Source of the DNA: SZUA-22 sp963751695
GTDB taxonomy: Bacteria > Bacteroidota > Ignavibacteria > Ignavibacteriales > Melioribacteraceae
DNA: 64,000 nt
Direction: 5' to 3'
Assembly: GCA_963751695.1 (NCBI GenBank)
Contig: CAVVVP010000009.1
Coordinates: 186,001-250,000 of the forward strand
Position numbers and translations under genes: made by a program. The notes under the pieces were generated by a model that was not told the origin of the DNA, did not search any database, and was given only the letters and a program-made list of their open reading frames with translations. Below, piece by piece: positions 1-8,709 of the stretch. The first letter of the stretch is position 1, and each line of letters starts with the position of its first letter.

Positions 1-41
1 ATTTTATAGGGTAAAATAATATTGGTTAAACGGATGCCCGG

Positions 42-67
42 CTGGAAAGTAAATAAGTGATTTCCAG
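42..67. other. Small perfect hairpin upstream of the first gene
   Basis: A 7-bp perfect inverted repeat (CTGGAAA / TTTCCAG) has a 12-nt loop and lies about 85 bp before the first gene. No U-run follows, so it is not an obvious terminator. It could be an operator or a 5'-leader structure. Nothing else is recognisable in bases 1-152 except the ribosome binding site AGAAGGAG just before the start at 153. Confidence 0.3.
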
Positions 68-152
68 TTTATCTTTCTAACAACCCCGCATAAACCTTTT
101 AATCCAAATAAATATAAATATATAAACCAAATTCAGAAGGAGAACCTATCTT

Positions 153-452
153 ATGAATAACCAATATTCAACAGACGACTTCTACTTTGCCGCTTTCATG
201 ATGCACAGCAACTTCATACTTGTTAATCATTACAAGCAGAACGGCAAAACGATCTTCGTATTTGACACAAGGAAAGGATTAAATAGCCTTGATGAAAAAT
301 ACTACCAGATGCAAACCAGCATAGAACCAATATCATACGCTAGCAAGATCCGCATCCTAAAGAGCTTAATACATGGCTCTTCATATAAATCTACGAATAA
401 GGAAACAAATAACAATGTCAATCACAAAACAAGGAATACAAGAACAACATAA
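153..452 (+). CDS. DUF5659-like small protein
   Basis: A 99-residue protein. Its N-terminal part (YSTDDFYFAAFMMHSNF, then GKTIFVFDTRKG near residues 30-42) resembles the DUF5659 family, small proteins of unknown function that I associate with primase genes in phages and integrated elements. A strong AGAAGGAG precedes the ATG. The last 38 bases overlap the start of the replication gene in another frame, which suggests translational coupling. The C-terminal tail is basic, asparagine-rich and low in complexity, as expected for an overlap zone. The family assignment comes from memory of the pattern and is moderately sure. The function is unknown. Confidence 0.6.
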   Translation: MNNQYSTDDFYFAAFMMHSNFILVNHYKQNGKTIFVFDTRKGLNSLDEKYYQMQTSIEPISYASKIRILKSLIHGSSYKSTNKETNNNVNHKTRNTRTT

Positions 453-2844
453 TAATTACTATGTAAAAGAATATGGTATTGGCGGACCATATCACCAAGG
501 ACATTTTTCAGATAATAATGATCTTCCGTCTGTTAACAGAAGTCAACTACTTCAAAAGTATCCACCAAATGAGCTTTACGAGTCCCACTATAACTTCAAT
601 GAGTCCATCATTGAGCACTATAACACCCATACAAATGAAAAAGGAGAAAAATCTGTCACTGATTTTGATGGAATAATCGGTCTAGATGAATTAGTAATAG
701 ATATTGACGATGAAGATAATCTTGAACGGGCACAAAGCACAACCCAGAAAATCCTAAGAAGACTTAAGGATGAATATAAAGTTGATCTGAATAATGTCAA
801 CATAAACTTCTCCGGGTCAAAAGGCTTCCACATTAGAATCCCATCTGAACTCTTTGGTGGATTTGAACCATGCAAAGATTTGAATATTACTGCAAGAAGA
901 ATTGCTGAAAGAATAGTCGGCGATATTGCAAAGATTGACACCTCAGTCTATCGAAAAACAAATTTCATAAGAATAGTAAACACTAAAAATAAAAAAAGCG
1001 GATTGTTTGCTATACCATTGCTTGATGTAGAAATACTGAAGTATAGTATTGATAAGATAAAAGAGATGGCGTCAGAGCAAAGAGACTTCCAGAGTTCTGC
1101 AAGATCATTAAAACCAGTTCAATCACTTGTAGTTCTGAAGGAGTCAATCTTAAACGGGAATGATATCTCTCACGAAAACAATTCAGATAATGATGATCAA
1201 GAAGAAAAGAAAAAGAATGATGATAAGATCCCTTTTAGAGAGGCAGTGAAACCACATAGTAGTGGTCAGAGACACAATAACCTAATCACAGCAGTTGGTC
1301 ATTTTATTGCAGCGGGGATGAGCGATGATCAAATTTATTCGTTGGCACTCGTATTAAATAATCAAAATGATCCTCCCAAAACTGAAGAGAAAGTTAGACA
1401 AGAAGTTGAGGGTATTATTCAAAGATCCAAAAGAATCGAGGGCCCCTTTTGGTTGATAAGGCGTGGATCCCGGATTGAACTTAAGAATACTAAGTTTATA
1501 GAATTTCTTGCACGGTGTGGGTTTGCAAAAGTGTTTTATGATAAGTCTCATATCTATGTACATGTAAAAGATATGATCGCTGAAGAAGTTGTTGTCCCAC
1601 AGATTCAAGATTATGTACGCAACTTCATAAACTCATTGAGTGGTAACACTGCTAAATACAGAGAACTCATATCAGATGAACTTCTTGACAAGAACAATAA
1701 ATTCTTCAATGAAAAGTTCCTCAACAATATTAAAACTGAAAACTTAAATATGAAGTTGGATACCAGAACAACTGCTAATATGTATTTCCAGAATTGCATA
1801 GTAACATTGACCAAAGGGGGAGGCATTGAGACTAACCCCTACACAACCCTAACCAGCCCAATCTGGAAAAGTAGAATATTAGATAGAGATTTTACCCATG
1901 TGCCGGTGAAGTACGCAAAATCTGAGTATGAGCAATTCCTATATAATGCAGCTGGGAAAAATGAAGATAGGTTCCTATCCATGTGTTCAGCAATTGGATA
2001 TCTTCTTCATGGATATAAGGATAAGTCAAGACCCAAAGCAGTAATTACTGTTGATGAAAAGATATCTGAAAATCCGGATGGCAGAAGTGGAAAGAGTTTG
2101 TTTGGAGATGCTATAAGCAGAATGAAACAATCTGTAAGAATTGATGGGAAGAATTTTGATTTTAATCCAAGATTCACTTTTCAAGAAATAAATATCAGCA
2201 CGGAGGTAATTGACTTCAATGATGTAAAGGAAAATTTCAACTTTGAGAAACTCTTTTCAGTTCTTTCAGATGATATGTCAATTGAGTATAAAAGTATGAC
2301 ACCGATCAGAATCAAGTTTGAAGAATCGCCAAAGATTATGGTAAGTACGAATTATGTAATTAAAGGTCGTGGCGGGAGTCATGAAGATAGAATGTTTGAG
2401 TTAGAGTTTTCGGATCACTACAACAAAAACCACAAACCTATTGATGAGTTTGGGCATATGTTATTTGAAGATTGGGATGAAGAAGAGTGGAATAGGTTTG
2501 ATAACTTTATGTTAGAATGCTTGCAGTTATATTTAGATGAAGGATTGATTGAATATAAAAAGATAAATCTGGAAAGACGTAAACTGATAGCAGAGACTTC
2601 AAGTGATTTTGTGGAGTTCTTTGAAAACAGTTATTCTATTGGACTTAGATATGATAAAAAAGATGTCTTTATGGCTTTCTGTTACCATATTGGATACGAT
2701 TGGATAGATTCTCCATACAAGCAAAATACAGTAACAGCTTGGATACAGAAGTATGCTAAAATAAAGGGCTACGAATATATTAGTTTAGAATCGAATGGGA
2801 AGTATTATTTTAAGTTCCTTGAACCGGATCAGCATCAAGATTAA
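415..2844 (+). CDS. Primase-helicase (AEP primase + SF3-type helicase) of a mobile element
   Basis: A large replication protein of about 809 residues. The N-terminal half carries archaeo-eukaryotic primase signatures: the acidic cluster VIDIDDED near residue 95, SGSKGFHIRIP near 135, and a basic strand IRIVNTKNKKSGL near 185 like the nucleotide-binding part of PriS/LigD-type primases. The C-terminal half has a Walker A loop (NPDGRSGKS, about residue 555), an acidic Walker B-like strand (TEVIDFND) and a sensor STN followed by an arginine-rich GRGGSHEDR, as in D5/SF3 helicases. Such fusions start replication of plasmids, phages and satellites. I chose the ATG at 415 because AAGGAAA precedes it; an ATG at 373 in the same frame lacks a site and would lie further inside the upstream gene. 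A terminator follows immediately. Confidence 0.8.
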   Translation: MSITKQGIQEQHNNYYVKEYGIGGPYHQGHFSDNNDLPSVNRSQLLQKYPPNELYESHYNFNESIIEHYNTHTNEKGEKSVTDFDGIIGLDELVIDIDDEDNLERAQSTTQKILRRLKDEYKVDLNNVNINFSGSKGFHIRIPSELFGGFEPCKDLNITARRIAERIVGDIAKIDTSVYRKTNFIRIVNTKNKKSGLFAIPLLDVEILKYSIDKIKEMASEQRDFQSSARSLKPVQSLVVLKESILNGNDISHENNSDNDDQEEKKKNDDKIPFREAVKPHSSGQRHNNLITAVGHFIAAGMSDDQIYSLALVLNNQNDPPKTEEKVRQEVEGIIQRSKRIEGPFWLIRRGSRIELKNTKFIEFLARCGFAKVFYDKSHIYVHVKDMIAEEVVVPQIQDYVRNFINSLSGNTAKYRELISDELLDKNNKFFNEKFLNNIKTENLNMKLDTRTTANMYFQNCIVTLTKGGGIETNPYTTLTSPIWKSRILDRDFTHVPVKYAKSEYEQFLYNAAGKNEDRFLSMCSAIGYLLHGYKDKSRPKAVITVDEKISENPDGRSGKSLFGDAISRMKQSVRIDGKNFDFNPRFTFQEINISTEVIDFNDVKENFNFEKLFSVLSDDMSIEYKSMTPIRIKFEESPKIMVSTNYVIKGRGGSHEDRMFELEFSDHYNKNHKPIDEFGHMLFEDWDEEEWNRFDNFMLECLQLYLDEGLIEYKKINLERRKLIAETSSDFVEFFENSYSIGLRYDKKDVFMAFCYHIGYDWIDSPYKQNTVTAWIQKYAKIKGYEYISLESNGKYYFKFLEPDQHQD

Positions 2845-2849
2845 CCAAC

Positions 2850-2879
2850 AAGGCCCCTTCAATTTGGAGGGCCTTTTTA
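2850..2879 (+). terminator. Rho-independent terminator of the primase-helicase gene
   Basis: A GC-rich stem (AGGCCCCTT / GGAGGGCCT with one wobble or mismatch) around a short AATT loop is followed by TTTTT, six bases after the stop codon of the primase-helicase gene. Confidence 0.85.
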
Positions 2880-2900
2880 TTGTTCTGGAGGATAATCTCA

Positions 2901-3240
2901 AAAGCAGTGCAAAGTAGTGCATACAAAGTGCATTTCTAAAACGAATTATACACTGAATATTCTTTGAAAACAGTCTGTATTCTAACAATAGTGCATAAGT
3001 GCATTTTATTTTACGTTTTGGTGAAAAATTTGGAAATAATTAGTAATTGAATATGAAAATATTTATTGAAATAATATTATAAATAGCTAAAAAGAATGCA
3101 CTTTTGCACTGATTAGGTGAAATGCTTTGAAAACATACTAAAAACAGAAGAAACCACAGTGCATATCTGAAAACAGAAAGGCACTGAGAAGTGCAATTGG
3201 GCAAGGTTGGTCAGAAGGGGAATGGCTCCAGAACGACCAA
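2901..3240. repeat. GTGCA-rich intergenic repeat module (module C)
   Basis: This gene-free stretch holds GTGCA at 2907, 2917, 2928, 2991, 2999, 3159 and 3191, and the reverse motif TGCAC at 3097 and 3105. The left cluster and the inverted right cluster are separated by an AT-rich segment containing CAGTCTG and TATTTATTGAAAT, words also found in the module at 12294-12577. The stretch ends in a TTGGTC/GACCAA hairpin (3207-3212 with 3235-3240). The repeats sit directly behind the replication gene, so an origin or a binding region for element proteins is a fair guess. No coding potential was seen. Confidence 0.55.
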
Positions 3241-3267
3241 GGGGGGTTGGATCTGTAATAAAATTGA

Positions 3268-4644
3268 TTACTTCATTAGGATCATCTTCTTACTCTCAAC
3301 AAACTGACCCGCTTGAATTCTGTAAAAATAAATACCACTTGTTAGGCTTGAGGCATCAAATTCTACTTCATAATTACCTGATGTTTGTTCTTTGCTAACC
3401 AGTGATGCTATTTCTCTACCCAAGACATCAAATACTTTTAATGATACCACACTTTGATTTGGTATTGAGTAACTGATCTTTGTCGTAGGGTTGAATGGAT
3501 TGGGGTAGTTTTGGTACAAATTAAATCCCAATGGAAAGTTTGGTTCTTTTTGTTCTACACTAACAGTAAGTGTGTCAAATAATCTCATTAGTCCTTGATC
3601 AGAATTAAAATATATAGTTGCGGGTATGCTATTGTCTGACCAAATTTTCCCAACCCCACCGGCATATATCTTCTCGTAATGCTTGCCGTTGTCTTCTGTC
3701 AAATACAATCCATCAGTAAAAGAAACATAGAATCTACCTTCTACATTTTGATCAAGTAATATTGAATAGACGCTTCCTTCTGGATTAATATCCAATAGTG
3801 TAGAGTCAATTCTATTCCATGTCTCTCCCGCATCTGTCGTAATTGATAGACGCCATGTTTCTTTATCGGGGTCATATAATTGACCACAATAAAGAACATT
3901 TGGATTGTTCGTGTGGATTGCTAAAGTTCTAAGGTCATAGAATGAAAAAACTAAATTATTATTTATGCTCTCCCAAGTCCTTCCTCCATCATAAGTCTTC
4001 TTAATTATCGAATATTGTTCGATTCCATATATTGTATTTGTATCGAGAGGATCGAACTCTAAAGCATCATAACTGGTTGAACTGTCACTAATTGTCCATT
4101 CCTCTCCACCATTTATACTTTGAAATAAATTTGTTGTATGAAAGGGCACTTTAACATTTGAAGTAAAAAGATAGTTTGAATTATATGGATGAGACTGAAC
4201 AAAATGAATATCATAATAATTTCTTAATTCATATTCTGGAAACAGATCAGAAAAACCAGTTGAATCCCAACTTTCCCCTCTGTCAGTCGTTTTATATATG
4301 TCTATCCCCGCTGCAATATATCCAATACTATAATTTGACATTTCGAATGATAATTTTGAACAAAGTACCATTGGAAATGAATGATCACTAGTATTAATAA
4401 CTGCCTCTGTCCAATGCTCCCCGTTGTCCGTTGATATTTTAATCTTATAGTCTGAATTAAATTTGCAAGCAATTAATCGACCTTTATTTTCCGGGTCAAC
4501 AAATAGATCGTTAACATTCTCTCCAATATTTTCTATTGCTATTAAACTTGATTCATTATTGATTGAGGATAATAAATTGTTTATTTGGGAGAATAAAATT
4601 GATGATAAAAGAACTATACTAATGATAGTTAAATTACTTTTCAT
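3268..4644 (-). CDS. Secreted BNR-repeat propeller protein with T9SS sorting domain (copy 1)
   Basis: A 458-residue exported protein. It has an N-terminal signal peptide and then BNR/sialidase-like Asp-box repeats (STDNGEHW, TTDRGESWD, SINGGEEWT, TYDGGRTWE, TTDAGETWN, TEDNGKHYE) that would build a beta-propeller. The last 85 residues are a T9SS type A sorting domain (NYPNPFNPTT, then FDVLGREIASL, ending KKMILMK). The domain is cleaved during passage through the outer membrane in this secretion system. The passenger is clearly homologous to the protein at 8710-10041, but the two sorting domains belong to different subtypes. The gene lies just downstream of a subtilisin-like protease gene (32-base gap), so the two probably form an operon. 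Ligand or substrate is unknown; Asp-box proteins are not always hydrolases. Confidence 0.85.
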   Translation of the reverse strand: MKSNLTIISIVLLSSILFSQINNLLSSINNESSLIAIENIGENVNDLFVDPENKGRLIACKFNSDYKIKISTDNGEHWTEAVINTSDHSFPMVLCSKLSFEMSNYSIGYIAAGIDIYKTTDRGESWDSTGFSDLFPEYELRNYYDIHFVQSHPYNSNYLFTSNVKVPFHTTNLFQSINGGEEWTISDSSTSYDALEFDPLDTNTIYGIEQYSIIKKTYDGGRTWESINNNLVFSFYDLRTLAIHTNNPNVLYCGQLYDPDKETWRLSITTDAGETWNRIDSTLLDINPEGSVYSILLDQNVEGRFYVSFTDGLYLTEDNGKHYEKIYAGGVGKIWSDNSIPATIYFNSDQGLMRLFDTLTVSVEQKEPNFPLGFNLYQNYPNPFNPTTKISYSIPNQSVVSLKVFDVLGREIASLVSKEQTSGNYEVEFDASSLTSGIYFYRIQAGQFVESKKMILMK

Positions 4645-4676
4645 TTTAATTCCTTTGAGGAGTATTAGTAAACCAG

Positions 4677-6641
4677 TTACTTCAATATAATAAGTTTTTT
4701 AGAGTTTGAAAACTCATTTACTTTCATTGTATAGTAATATATTCCGCTACTCAATAAATTTTTAGTGTTAAAGATAACTTCATATTGACCCTCAGCCCTT
4801 TGTTCATTTACTAACTCTTTAACAAGTCTACCAAGCACATCATAAATCCTGATCGTGACGAGTCCCTTGGATTTTAATGAATATTTAATCTTTGTACTAG
4901 GATTGAAGGGATTTGGATAATTATTCCCAAGATTATACTCATATTCCAAATCCTCCGATTTCGAATCATTTTCCTTATTCATCCAATTCGATCCTGTACT
5001 GACCTCGTTCGATGTTACAGATTCTCTTTCATAAACATCAAGAGATGTTACTCGATAGTAATGTGTTGAGGTTGCGGTTCTTGGAGATTGTCTAATTACT
5101 TCATTATCAGTCCAGCTATTGGTACTATTACCACTTGGATAGACTGCGGCAACATGGCTAAAATGGGTGTAGACTCCACTAATTTTTTTAGCTCTATAAA
5201 TATAGTAATCATCAATATCGTTACCACCTATTTCATCCCATGTTATTGTAGGATTTGATCCGTATGAGCCCGATAAGGTAAGATTTTGAGGTTGATTATT
5301 ATTAGCCTGATAAGTTGGATTCGCATTTATAAGCGCAGTGTCAGCTAAAAGTAGGCCATTTCCAAACTTTGTTTGATCATTGAGATCTCTTGCACTCTCA
5401 TTTAGAATTTTTCTTACATCAAAATTAATCCAATTGCTATATTTTGAATAGATAAGTGCGGCAACTCCTGCAACTTGAGGTGCCGCTGCAGATGTTCCGT
5501 TCCCAGATAAATTAAACAAACCAGATTTATCTGAATCTTGTGATGTACTCGTTAATAACGAATATATCCCCTTCGCTGGAGCAACAATTTCTTGCTCAGA
5601 ACCATTATTACCATAATTTTCCCAAAGCTGGGTAATTCCACCAACTGCCATAACATCCGAATGCCTTGCTGGATAAAAAATACCGAGACTGGCATTGTTC
5701 CCACTTGAAGCCACCAGTAAGCAGCCTTTGGTTTCATAAGCGTACTCAATTGCAGCATCAACTGAGGATTTATATGTCGTAAAATCTGATAAAGCATCGA
5801 GTGCGAAACTCATGTTAATTATTTTTGCACCATTATTTGCGGCATAGATTATTGCGTCATCTATATTTTGTGACTCCTTTATGTAAGTGCCATTCTCATA
5901 ACCAAATACACGTATTGACATAATTTTACAATCTTGAGCGATTCCTGCGATGGCCAAATTATTATCAGTCTCTGCAGCAATAATTCCAGCAACACTTGTT
6001 CCGTGATTTTCTGCACTATCTGAAGGATCTGGATTTGAATCATCTCCAACATAATCCCATCCATAACCAGACCATATATTTGCATTCAAATCAGTATGAT
6101 CATTATCTACACCTTCATCAATAACCGCAACTATGATAGATGGATCACCTGTCTCACTACTCCATGCAGCTTCCATATTAATATCAGGATAGTCTATACT
6201 ATTCTGTAAATAATATTGAGAACCATCAGCATATTTTGGATCATCCGGTGCCATTATTTTGGGAAAGGATAAAATTTCTATTGATGAAAACAAATTACTA
6301 TTTTGAAGATTTTCATAATTCTGATAAAACATCAGGCTATCAGGTAAAATTAAATCATAATACCCTAGAATATTTACATTCTCTATAATAACATTAAGTT
6401 TTATACATAATTTCATAAAACTATCTTCATGGCTATCGTTTTGAAGTTTGACGGTCATTCTCTTGGTGTCGATTTCAAACTTCTCATTCGTAATTCTATC
6501 TCTTGTAAACCATTTTTCACCTTCACTGAAATATGATTTACCATTAATTGCAATTAAGCTGTGCTGAGCATTTAACATGAATAAACAGGGCTGCGCAGCT
6601 ATTAACACGATCAAAAACCGATAAATATAACCAATTCTCAT
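4677..6641 (-). CDS. Subtilisin-like (S8) serine protease with T9SS sorting domain (copy 1)
   Basis: A 654-residue secreted protease. After a signal peptide and a prodomain of about 110 residues comes an S8 domain with a complete triad: Asp175 in AVIDEGVD, His213 in NHGTSVAGI and Ser384 in GNGTSAAAPQVAG. The oxyanion Asn315 sits in SSGNN. A fibronectin III-like segment (about residues 455-555, WDEIGGNDIDDYYIYRAKK) follows, then a T9SS type A domain ending KKLIILK. It probably acts on extracellular protein and may process its own neighbours. It is a paralogue of the protease at 10095-12122; each is followed by a BNR propeller gene, so the pair was duplicated as a unit. The ATG has little upstream ribosome-site signal. 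Confidence 0.9.
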   Translation of the reverse strand: MRIGYIYRFLIVLIAAQPCLFMLNAQHSLIAINGKSYFSEGEKWFTRDRITNEKFEIDTKRMTVKLQNDSHEDSFMKLCIKLNVIIENVNILGYYDLILPDSLMFYQNYENLQNSNLFSSIEILSFPKIMAPDDPKYADGSQYYLQNSIDYPDINMEAAWSSETGDPSIIVAVIDEGVDNDHTDLNANIWSGYGWDYVGDDSNPDPSDSAENHGTSVAGIIAAETDNNLAIAGIAQDCKIMSIRVFGYENGTYIKESQNIDDAIIYAANNGAKIINMSFALDALSDFTTYKSSVDAAIEYAYETKGCLLVASSGNNASLGIFYPARHSDVMAVGGITQLWENYGNNGSEQEIVAPAKGIYSLLTSTSQDSDKSGLFNLSGNGTSAAAPQVAGVAALIYSKYSNWINFDVRKILNESARDLNDQTKFGNGLLLADTALINANPTYQANNNQPQNLTLSGSYGSNPTITWDEIGGNDIDDYYIYRAKKISGVYTHFSHVAAVYPSGNSTNSWTDNEVIRQSPRTATSTHYYRVTSLDVYERESVTSNEVSTGSNWMNKENDSKSEDLEYEYNLGNNYPNPFNPSTKIKYSLKSKGLVTIRIYDVLGRLVKELVNEQRAEGQYEVIFNTKNLLSSGIYYYTMKVNEFSNSKKLIILK

Positions 6642-6932
6642 TTCCAGATTTCCTTATATTATTAATTAAATTGGTACACGCACAAATTAGTGCCATCAAT
6701 TACATTTCTTGTTGCTTAAAATCAATCCTATAATTTTCAACATCAACTCAAAATCTTCCATCAATTTAAGCCGCCCATGGTAATGTTTAGGCATTCGTAT
6801 CTTGTGCGCCTGAAAGACACAGTGACCCTCATCACAACTAGGTTTGACTCTTTACTATATATTTGATGTGTACACTTTATTGAATGTTTAAAGGTGAGTA
6901 GACTTTGGCTGGGGCTACTCACCTTTTTTATT
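6642..6932. terminator. Intergenic region with strong hairpin terminator (6891-6925)
   Basis: An 11-bp perfect stem (AAGGTGAGTAG at 6891-6901, CTACTCACCTT at 6915-6925) ends in a run of T on the plus strand. It sits just beyond the stop of the minus-strand propeller gene at 6933, so it probably works in both directions. No plus-strand gene precedes it. The remaining bases 6642-6890 hold the upstream region of the protease gene and no gene that I can see. Confidence 0.6.
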
Positions 6933-8207
6933 TCACTTCATCAACACCATCTTCTTACTCTCTTGAAAGCTTCCAACCTTAAGTCTATAAAAGTAGACTC
7001 CACTAACAAGATTACTAGCATCAAACTGGACTTTATAGCTACCAGTTGGTTGCTCAATATTTACCAACTCTGCCACTTCTCTACCAAGAATATCAAATAT
7101 TTTTAATTCAACTTGGGATTGATTCGTGATTGAGTAGCTTATAAAAGAACCGTTATTAAATGGATTGGGATAGTTTTGATAGAGGGTAAATTCTTCTAAT
7201 CGCTCGTTAATTCCATTTTTAATAGAAGTTATACCTTCTGAATTATATACAGCTAAATTTCCATTATTGTAGCCAATCCAAATGTTATATAAAAGATCTT
7301 GAAATAGCCCATCGCAACCAATGTCAGTTAACTCATCAAATGGAGTTATGATCTTCTCCCATTCTTCTTCATTTGATGAATTTAGTAGCAATAACCCATC
7401 TTTTCTAGTGCTGAAATAAATTGTATTGTCTTTATTTACAATCATTTTTGCATAATAACTACTATCATAATTATAATTATCCCATTCGCTTCTTTGATCA
7501 TAACGACTGATATAATGGTTGCCAGCAAACCAGATACTATTTTTAGCATCTAATTCGATTGAGTTGATCACCAAATCAGTATTATTGAAGAAATGAGTCC
7601 ATGTAGTATCAATCCTATTAAACATAGCAGCTCCACCAAGTTCAGAACCACAGATGATGACACTATCCATTTGAACGTTAACACTAATTATTTCGTCTAG
7701 ATTTTGATTTAAGTTAGTATTGTCACTGTTATATCTTTGGAACGTTGAATCACCATCAAATTCAATTAAACCGTTCCAATAACTTCCCATCCAAAAAGTT
7801 CCTTTTTTATCAATTTTTATGTCATAGGCAGTATTTCCAAAAACTCCATAATCCTCAAGATTATAAACTTTCCAATTTTCACCATCAATTCTTGTTAATC
7901 CACCAGTGTTACCAAATGTTCCAATCCATTTAACATTATTTGAATCTATGGCAATTGAAGTTATCCAATTTGTTGGTAGGGGAGAATTGTCTTTATTATA
8001 GTTTCTCCACTGAATACCATCAAAGAAAAAAACACCCTCTCCGATTGTACCTAACCAAATCTGTTTGCTTTGATCTTGGGCAATACAATTAATAGCAGCT
8101 GAGTTGATACCGATTTCTTGCGAAGAAATAAGTTCCCATGTAGATTCCTGGGAATATAAGGATGTAAATGAAAAGATAATAAGGAATATGTAATTTGAGC
8201 ATTTCAC
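6933..8207 (-). CDS. Secreted Reg_prop-type propeller protein with T9SS sorting domain
   Basis: A 424-residue exported protein with a signal peptide (hydrophobic residues 6-20). The middle holds repeats of the two-component-regulator-propeller kind (IWLGTIGEGVFFFDG, VKWIGTFGNTGGL, FWMGSYWNGLIEFDG, IWFAGNHYISRYD, IYFSTRKDGLLLLN, IWIGYNNGNLAVYN), predicting a seven-bladed beta-propeller. A T9SS type A domain follows (NYPNPFN, FDILGREVAELV, ending KKMVLMK). No kinase or DNA-binding part is present, so this is a free secreted propeller rather than a sensor. The start is GTG at 8207, overlapping the stop of the upstream gene (GTGA), which implies translational coupling. Its ligand is unknown. Confidence 0.82.
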   Translation of the reverse strand: MKCSNYIFLIIFSFTSLYSQESTWELISSQEIGINSAAINCIAQDQSKQIWLGTIGEGVFFFDGIQWRNYNKDNSPLPTNWITSIAIDSNNVKWIGTFGNTGGLTRIDGENWKVYNLEDYGVFGNTAYDIKIDKKGTFWMGSYWNGLIEFDGDSTFQRYNSDNTNLNQNLDEIISVNVQMDSVIICGSELGGAAMFNRIDTTWTHFFNNTDLVINSIELDAKNSIWFAGNHYISRYDQRSEWDNYNYDSSYYAKMIVNKDNTIYFSTRKDGLLLLNSSNEEEWEKIITPFDELTDIGCDGLFQDLLYNIWIGYNNGNLAVYNSEGITSIKNGINERLEEFTLYQNYPNPFNNGSFISYSITNQSQVELKIFDILGREVAELVNIEQPTGSYKVQFDASNLVSGVYFYRLKVGSFQESKKMVLMK

Positions 8208-8677
8208 TTGCTCTCTTCACACTCTACGTCTGGTGGAGTACAATTAAAGAATTTATAGTAGTGAGGGTCATATCTTTTAAAACAGCCATTAACAGTTTTA
8301 CTAAATACTTCTTCAATCTCTCCAGGAGTATCTCCGTATCGAATTTTTAATATTCCAGTTATTGTATATCTTCTACTGAAGTAACTCATCGTGTCTTCTT
8401 TGGCAAAAGCATATACATCGGATACGTTATTAAATGTATGTTGAGGTACGGGATTTGGCAAAGTTTGAGTTTGTGTATGCTCAATCCAACCGTCTTTTGA
8501 GTTCCATGCTTTAAGTATGTATTCTATTTCAATTAAATTAGTCCTTCTAATAGTAATTGTACCCAAATTACCCCAGTAAACCCGATAATCTAGGTCCTTG
8601 ATATTTTCTAGACCACCTTGGTTATCATCACAATTTGCAATCCACTGATTCGTACTCTGAAAATTTTCAATTGCCAT
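8204..8677 (-). CDS. Hypothetical protein coupled to the propeller gene
   Basis: A 157-residue protein that I do not recognise. It has no signal peptide, no membrane segment and no T9SS tail. It is rich in beta-strand-like stretches (TITIRRTNLIEIEYIL, ITGILKIRYGD) and has four cysteines, three of them near the C-terminus (NGCFKRY, FFNCTPPDVECEE). Its stop overlaps the GTG start of the propeller gene by four bases, so the two are co-translated. It might be a cytoplasmic partner or an exported protein using an unrecognised signal. An A-rich purine stretch (GGAGGAATT) precedes the ATG. Confidence 0.65.
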   Translation of the reverse strand: MAIENFQSTNQWIANCDDNQGGLENIKDLDYRVYWGNLGTITIRRTNLIEIEYILKAWNSKDGWIEHTQTQTLPNPVPQHTFNNVSDVYAFAKEDTMSYFSRRYTITGILKIRYGDTPGEIEEVFSKTVNGCFKRYDPHYYKFFNCTPPDVECEESK

Positions 8678-8709
8678 AATTCCTCCAATTTATGATTATA
8701 ATTTTATTA

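Noticed and set aside
618..941. Antisense open frame inside the primase-helicase gene
   Set aside because: It lies wholly within a well-supported gene on the other strand and has no ribosome site or recognisable product. The same applies to other frames nested in real genes, for example 40290-40667, 42761-43039, 47188-47493 and 57336-57755.
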